From NCBI GenBank assembly GCA_031291275.1, contig JARLJJ010000359.1, positions 1 to 37,826 on the forward strand: DNA of 37,826 nt, in the 5' to 3' direction. Positions 36,124 to 37,826 of this stretch are shown piece by piece. The stretch's first letter is position 1. Each line of letters opens with the position of its first letter. Origin of the DNA: Formivibrio sp. (GTDB lineage: Bacteria > Pseudomonadota > Gammaproteobacteria > Burkholderiales > Chitinibacteraceae). The translations under genes and the position numbers were made by a program. The notes under the pieces are model-generated. The model searched no databases. It was not told the DNA's origin and saw only the letters and a list, made by a program, of their open reading frames with translations.

Positions 36124-37338
36124 TTAATAGCCTTTTAGTCCTGACCATATTTCGTTGAGGTCTGGAAAATTCCAGATCGCCGGATCTTCACGGCCAACAA
36201 TTTTTTCCTTGCAGCTCTTGCGCGATAAATCGATGATTTCCGGGGGGATGCGGACGTTGGCGTAGGTTGAATAAAAAACTTTGATGCTGGGCTGCAATAG
36301 GGAATGTTCGCTCTGTTCGATCACAATCCCGAGTCTTCCCGAGCTGAGCCTGACCAGCGATCCGATCGGGTAGATGCCCAGGCTTTTGACGAAAGCCTGG
36401 AAGATTTTTGGATCGAAATGGCCATGGGTCCATTCGGCCATTTTGCGCAGCGATTCGGAGGGATCCCAGCCCGCCTTGTAGGGCCGGTTGGAGGTGATCG
36501 CATCATAAACGTCGCAAATGGCACCTATCTTGGCGTAGAGGGTGATTTCACTATCCTTCAGGCCTTCCGGAAAACCCGATCCATCCGTTTTTTCGTGGTG
36601 GTGCAGCACCACATCCAACGCAATATCATCGACACCAGAACTGCTCAGTAGCAATTGGTGCCCTTCTTTGGGATGCGTTTTGATGACGGTAAATTCTTCG
36701 TCGGTCAACTTTCCCGGCTTGCCGAGGATCTCTAACGGAATGACGGCTTTGCCCAAATCATGCAGCAGGCCGGCGATTCCTGCCGAGCGTGTCTGTGCCT
36801 TGTCGAGATGAAGGCATTTTGACAGGGCCACCATCAGGGCGCACACGGCGACCGAGTGCATATAGGTGTAATCGTCTGCCGATTTCAGCCGTGCCAGGCT
36901 GATGAGCGCATTGGGACTGCGGTTGATCGAATCCGAGATATCTTCCACGAGTTTTTGCGCATCGGCCGTGTTGACCGCAGCGCCCATGCGCGCTTCCTGG
37001 AACATGGCCATCACGGCGCGCTTGGATTTGGCACAGATCTGGGCCGCGCGCTCCAGTTCGTCGGCAACGGACACCGTTTTGGTTTGGGGGAGGGCTTCAG
37101 GTTTTTCATCCTGTGCGCTGCCCGGTTCGTCTGCAACACTTTCGCCCGAGCTAATGTCGAAACCTTTTGCGTTGTCTATCCAGACGTCAGAGATGCTGCT
37201 GGCAAGTATTTTCTGAATTTCCTTCGGGTCAGTGATGATGAAACCGCTTTTCCAGAAAGGATTTTCCATCCACGATCCACAGACTTCGTGCAGGTACATT
37301 CCAACGATGAGCTGATTAACGTTGATTTTTTTCAGCAT
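36124..37338 (-). CDS. HD-GYP domain c-di-GMP phosphodiesterase
   Basis: A 404-residue cytoplasmic protein. The N-terminus (about 1-60, LKKINVNQLIVGMYLHEV) is the DUF3391 type often found before HD-GYP domains. A hydrophilic linker (60-95) follows, then the HD-GYP domain (about 140-340) with HD at 193-194 in LLHDLGK, HHE at 247-249 and DGSGFPEGL at 252-260. The family motif is usually GYP; here it is GFP. The metal-binding residues are intact, so hydrolysis of c-di-GMP is likely. The start at 37338 fits the domain start; the frame continues to 37524, but that part is unlike the family. No promoter or strong ribosome site was found. A link to motility control is plausible, given the flagellar genes in the genome. 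Confidence 0.93.
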   Translation of the reverse strand: MLKKINVNQLIVGMYLHEVCGSWMENPFWKSGFIITDPKEIQKILASSISDVWIDNAKGFDISSGESVADEPGSAQDEKPEALPQTKTVSVADELERAAQICAKSKRAVMAMFQEARMGAAVNTADAQKLVEDISDSINRSPNALISLARLKSADDYTYMHSVAVCALMVALSKCLHLDKAQTRSAGIAGLLHDLGKAVIPLEILGKPGKLTDEEFTVIKTHPKEGHQLLLSSSGVDDIALDVVLHHHEKTDGSGFPEGLKDSEITLYAKIGAICDVYDAITSNRPYKAGWDPSESLRKMAEWTHGHFDPKIFQAFVKSLGIYPIGSLVRLSSGRLGIVIEQSEHSLLQPSIKVFYSTYANVRIPPEIIDLSRKSCKEKIVGREDPAIWNFPDLNEIWSGLKGY

Positions 37339-37729
37339 GATATTTCGAAGTGTCGTAATGGTATCGATTCCTAATCTTACCCTTTGCCTTGGCGTAATGG
37401 GCTCCCTGTTTGTCCATACCGAACGTTCAAATGCATGCCGTGCTTCTTCCCTAAGGCAGACGGGCGCAATCTTGAATTCGCCAAGCGAGATCACAGCTGA
37501 ATCAGCCTGTACAACGATACACATTGTAAAAGTACTGCTTTATCCATTAGGCGTGAATCCCGATATGCACACGATTACGCGCCAAATCGTTCACTTTTTT
37601 AATGTGTGATCTACTTTAGAAAACATCGGGAGTGCCCTGTGGTCGAAGCATCTTATCGATCGTAGGAATGCAGATTCCTGAAATTTCAAAGGCTTACGCT
37701 GCTGTGAAGAATTTCTTTGTTGGAAGAGG
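37339..37729. other. Intergenic region, no gene recognised
   Basis: About 390 bp between the HD-GYP gene and the promoter near the right edge. The open frames here lack family features and ribosome sites. A small perfect hairpin AGGAAT-GCAG-ATTCCT is present at 37664-37679 without a T-run. Nothing else is supported. Confidence 0.5.
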
Positions 37730-37758
37730 TTGACGAGTGTTTGGAGGGTGGGTATAGT
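37730..37758 (+). promoter_or_regulatory. Strong stable-RNA-like promoter (probable rrn P1) at right edge
   Basis: TTGACG (37730-37735), an exact 17-base spacer and TATAGT (37753-37758) are near consensus. The next bases TCGGCCTC form a GC-rich discriminator typical of stringently controlled rRNA/tRNA promoters. Transcription would start near 37766 and at once enter a hairpin GCTGC-AGAC-GCAGC (37770-37783). No protein start follows in the last 60 bases. An rRNA operon leader is the best explanation, but the gene itself lies outside the window. Confidence 0.65.
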
Positions 37759-37826
37759 TCGGCCTCTCTGCTGCAGACGCAGCGAAGTTTGAAGCGCGAA
37801 ACTGGTGATTTTAAAAGGTTTTTAGC

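Noticed and set aside
37322..37609. 95-codon plus-strand frame opposite the start of the HD-GYP gene
   Set aside because: No ribosome site, domain or plausible composition, and it overlaps the HD-GYP start region.

Overview
The window looks like chromosomal DNA of a motile, Gram-negative betaproteobacterium, probably of the Neisseriales/Chitinibacteraceae type. This rests on gene order (FmdB zinc ribbon - DUF502 - aspS; glnE divergent from yhdP - nitrilase - tldD; dnaX - ybaB - recR), on outer-membrane genes (yhdP, a lipoprotein, PBP4) and on flagellar genes that use FlgM/FlgN. Assignment below class is inference. Genes are densely packed, with many start/stop overlaps. No transposase, phage gene, CRISPR array, tRNA or complete rRNA gene is visible.

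Layout. 1-4.0 kb is flagellar: a DUF2802 protein, a FliK-like C-domain protein, a short FlhB-C-domain (FhlX-like) protein and an NlpC/P60 lipoprotein run rightward. Convergent flgM-flgN run leftward from a textbook sigma-28 promoter, and fliW is divergent from them. 4.0-6.3 kb holds accA overlapping tilS. 6.5-9.4 kb holds the FmdB zinc ribbon, DUF502 membrane protein and aspS, closed by a 19-bp-stem terminator. A cysteine-containing orphan (9.4-9.9 kb) converges on glnE. 12.7-18.9 kb holds yhdP, a nitrilase-family amidase and tldD, followed by a YccA/Bax-inhibitor-1 protein.

19.7-28.1 kb is a complete D-xylose module: xylR is divergent from xylA, then xylB and the ABC importer xylF-xylG-xylH. 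XylFGH imports xylose, XylA isomerises it to xylulose and XylB phosphorylates that to xylulose 5-phosphate. XylA is separated from xylB by a terminator. A 17-bp motif (14/17 identical), followed by a shared ACTACAT element, precedes both xylA and xylB and is the best candidate for the XylR operator. A stable hairpin sits between xylF and xylG.

28.2-37.8 kb is housekeeping: a YheS-like ABC-F ATPase with a short C-terminus, recR-ybaB-dnaX on the minus strand, a tiny cysteine-motif (oxidoreductase-like domain) protein coupled to dacB/PBP4, guaA, and an HD-GYP phosphodiesterase on the minus strand. The right edge carries a near-consensus promoter with a GC-rich discriminator and a hairpin leader. 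It resembles a stable-RNA (probably rrn) promoter whose gene lies outside the window.

No clearly novel multi-gene system was found. The most interesting items are the repeated xylA/xylB control element, the sigma-28 promoter of flgM next to fliW, the FliK-like/FhlX/peptidase operon, the G9 tract in yhdP, and the two small cysteine-motif proteins.
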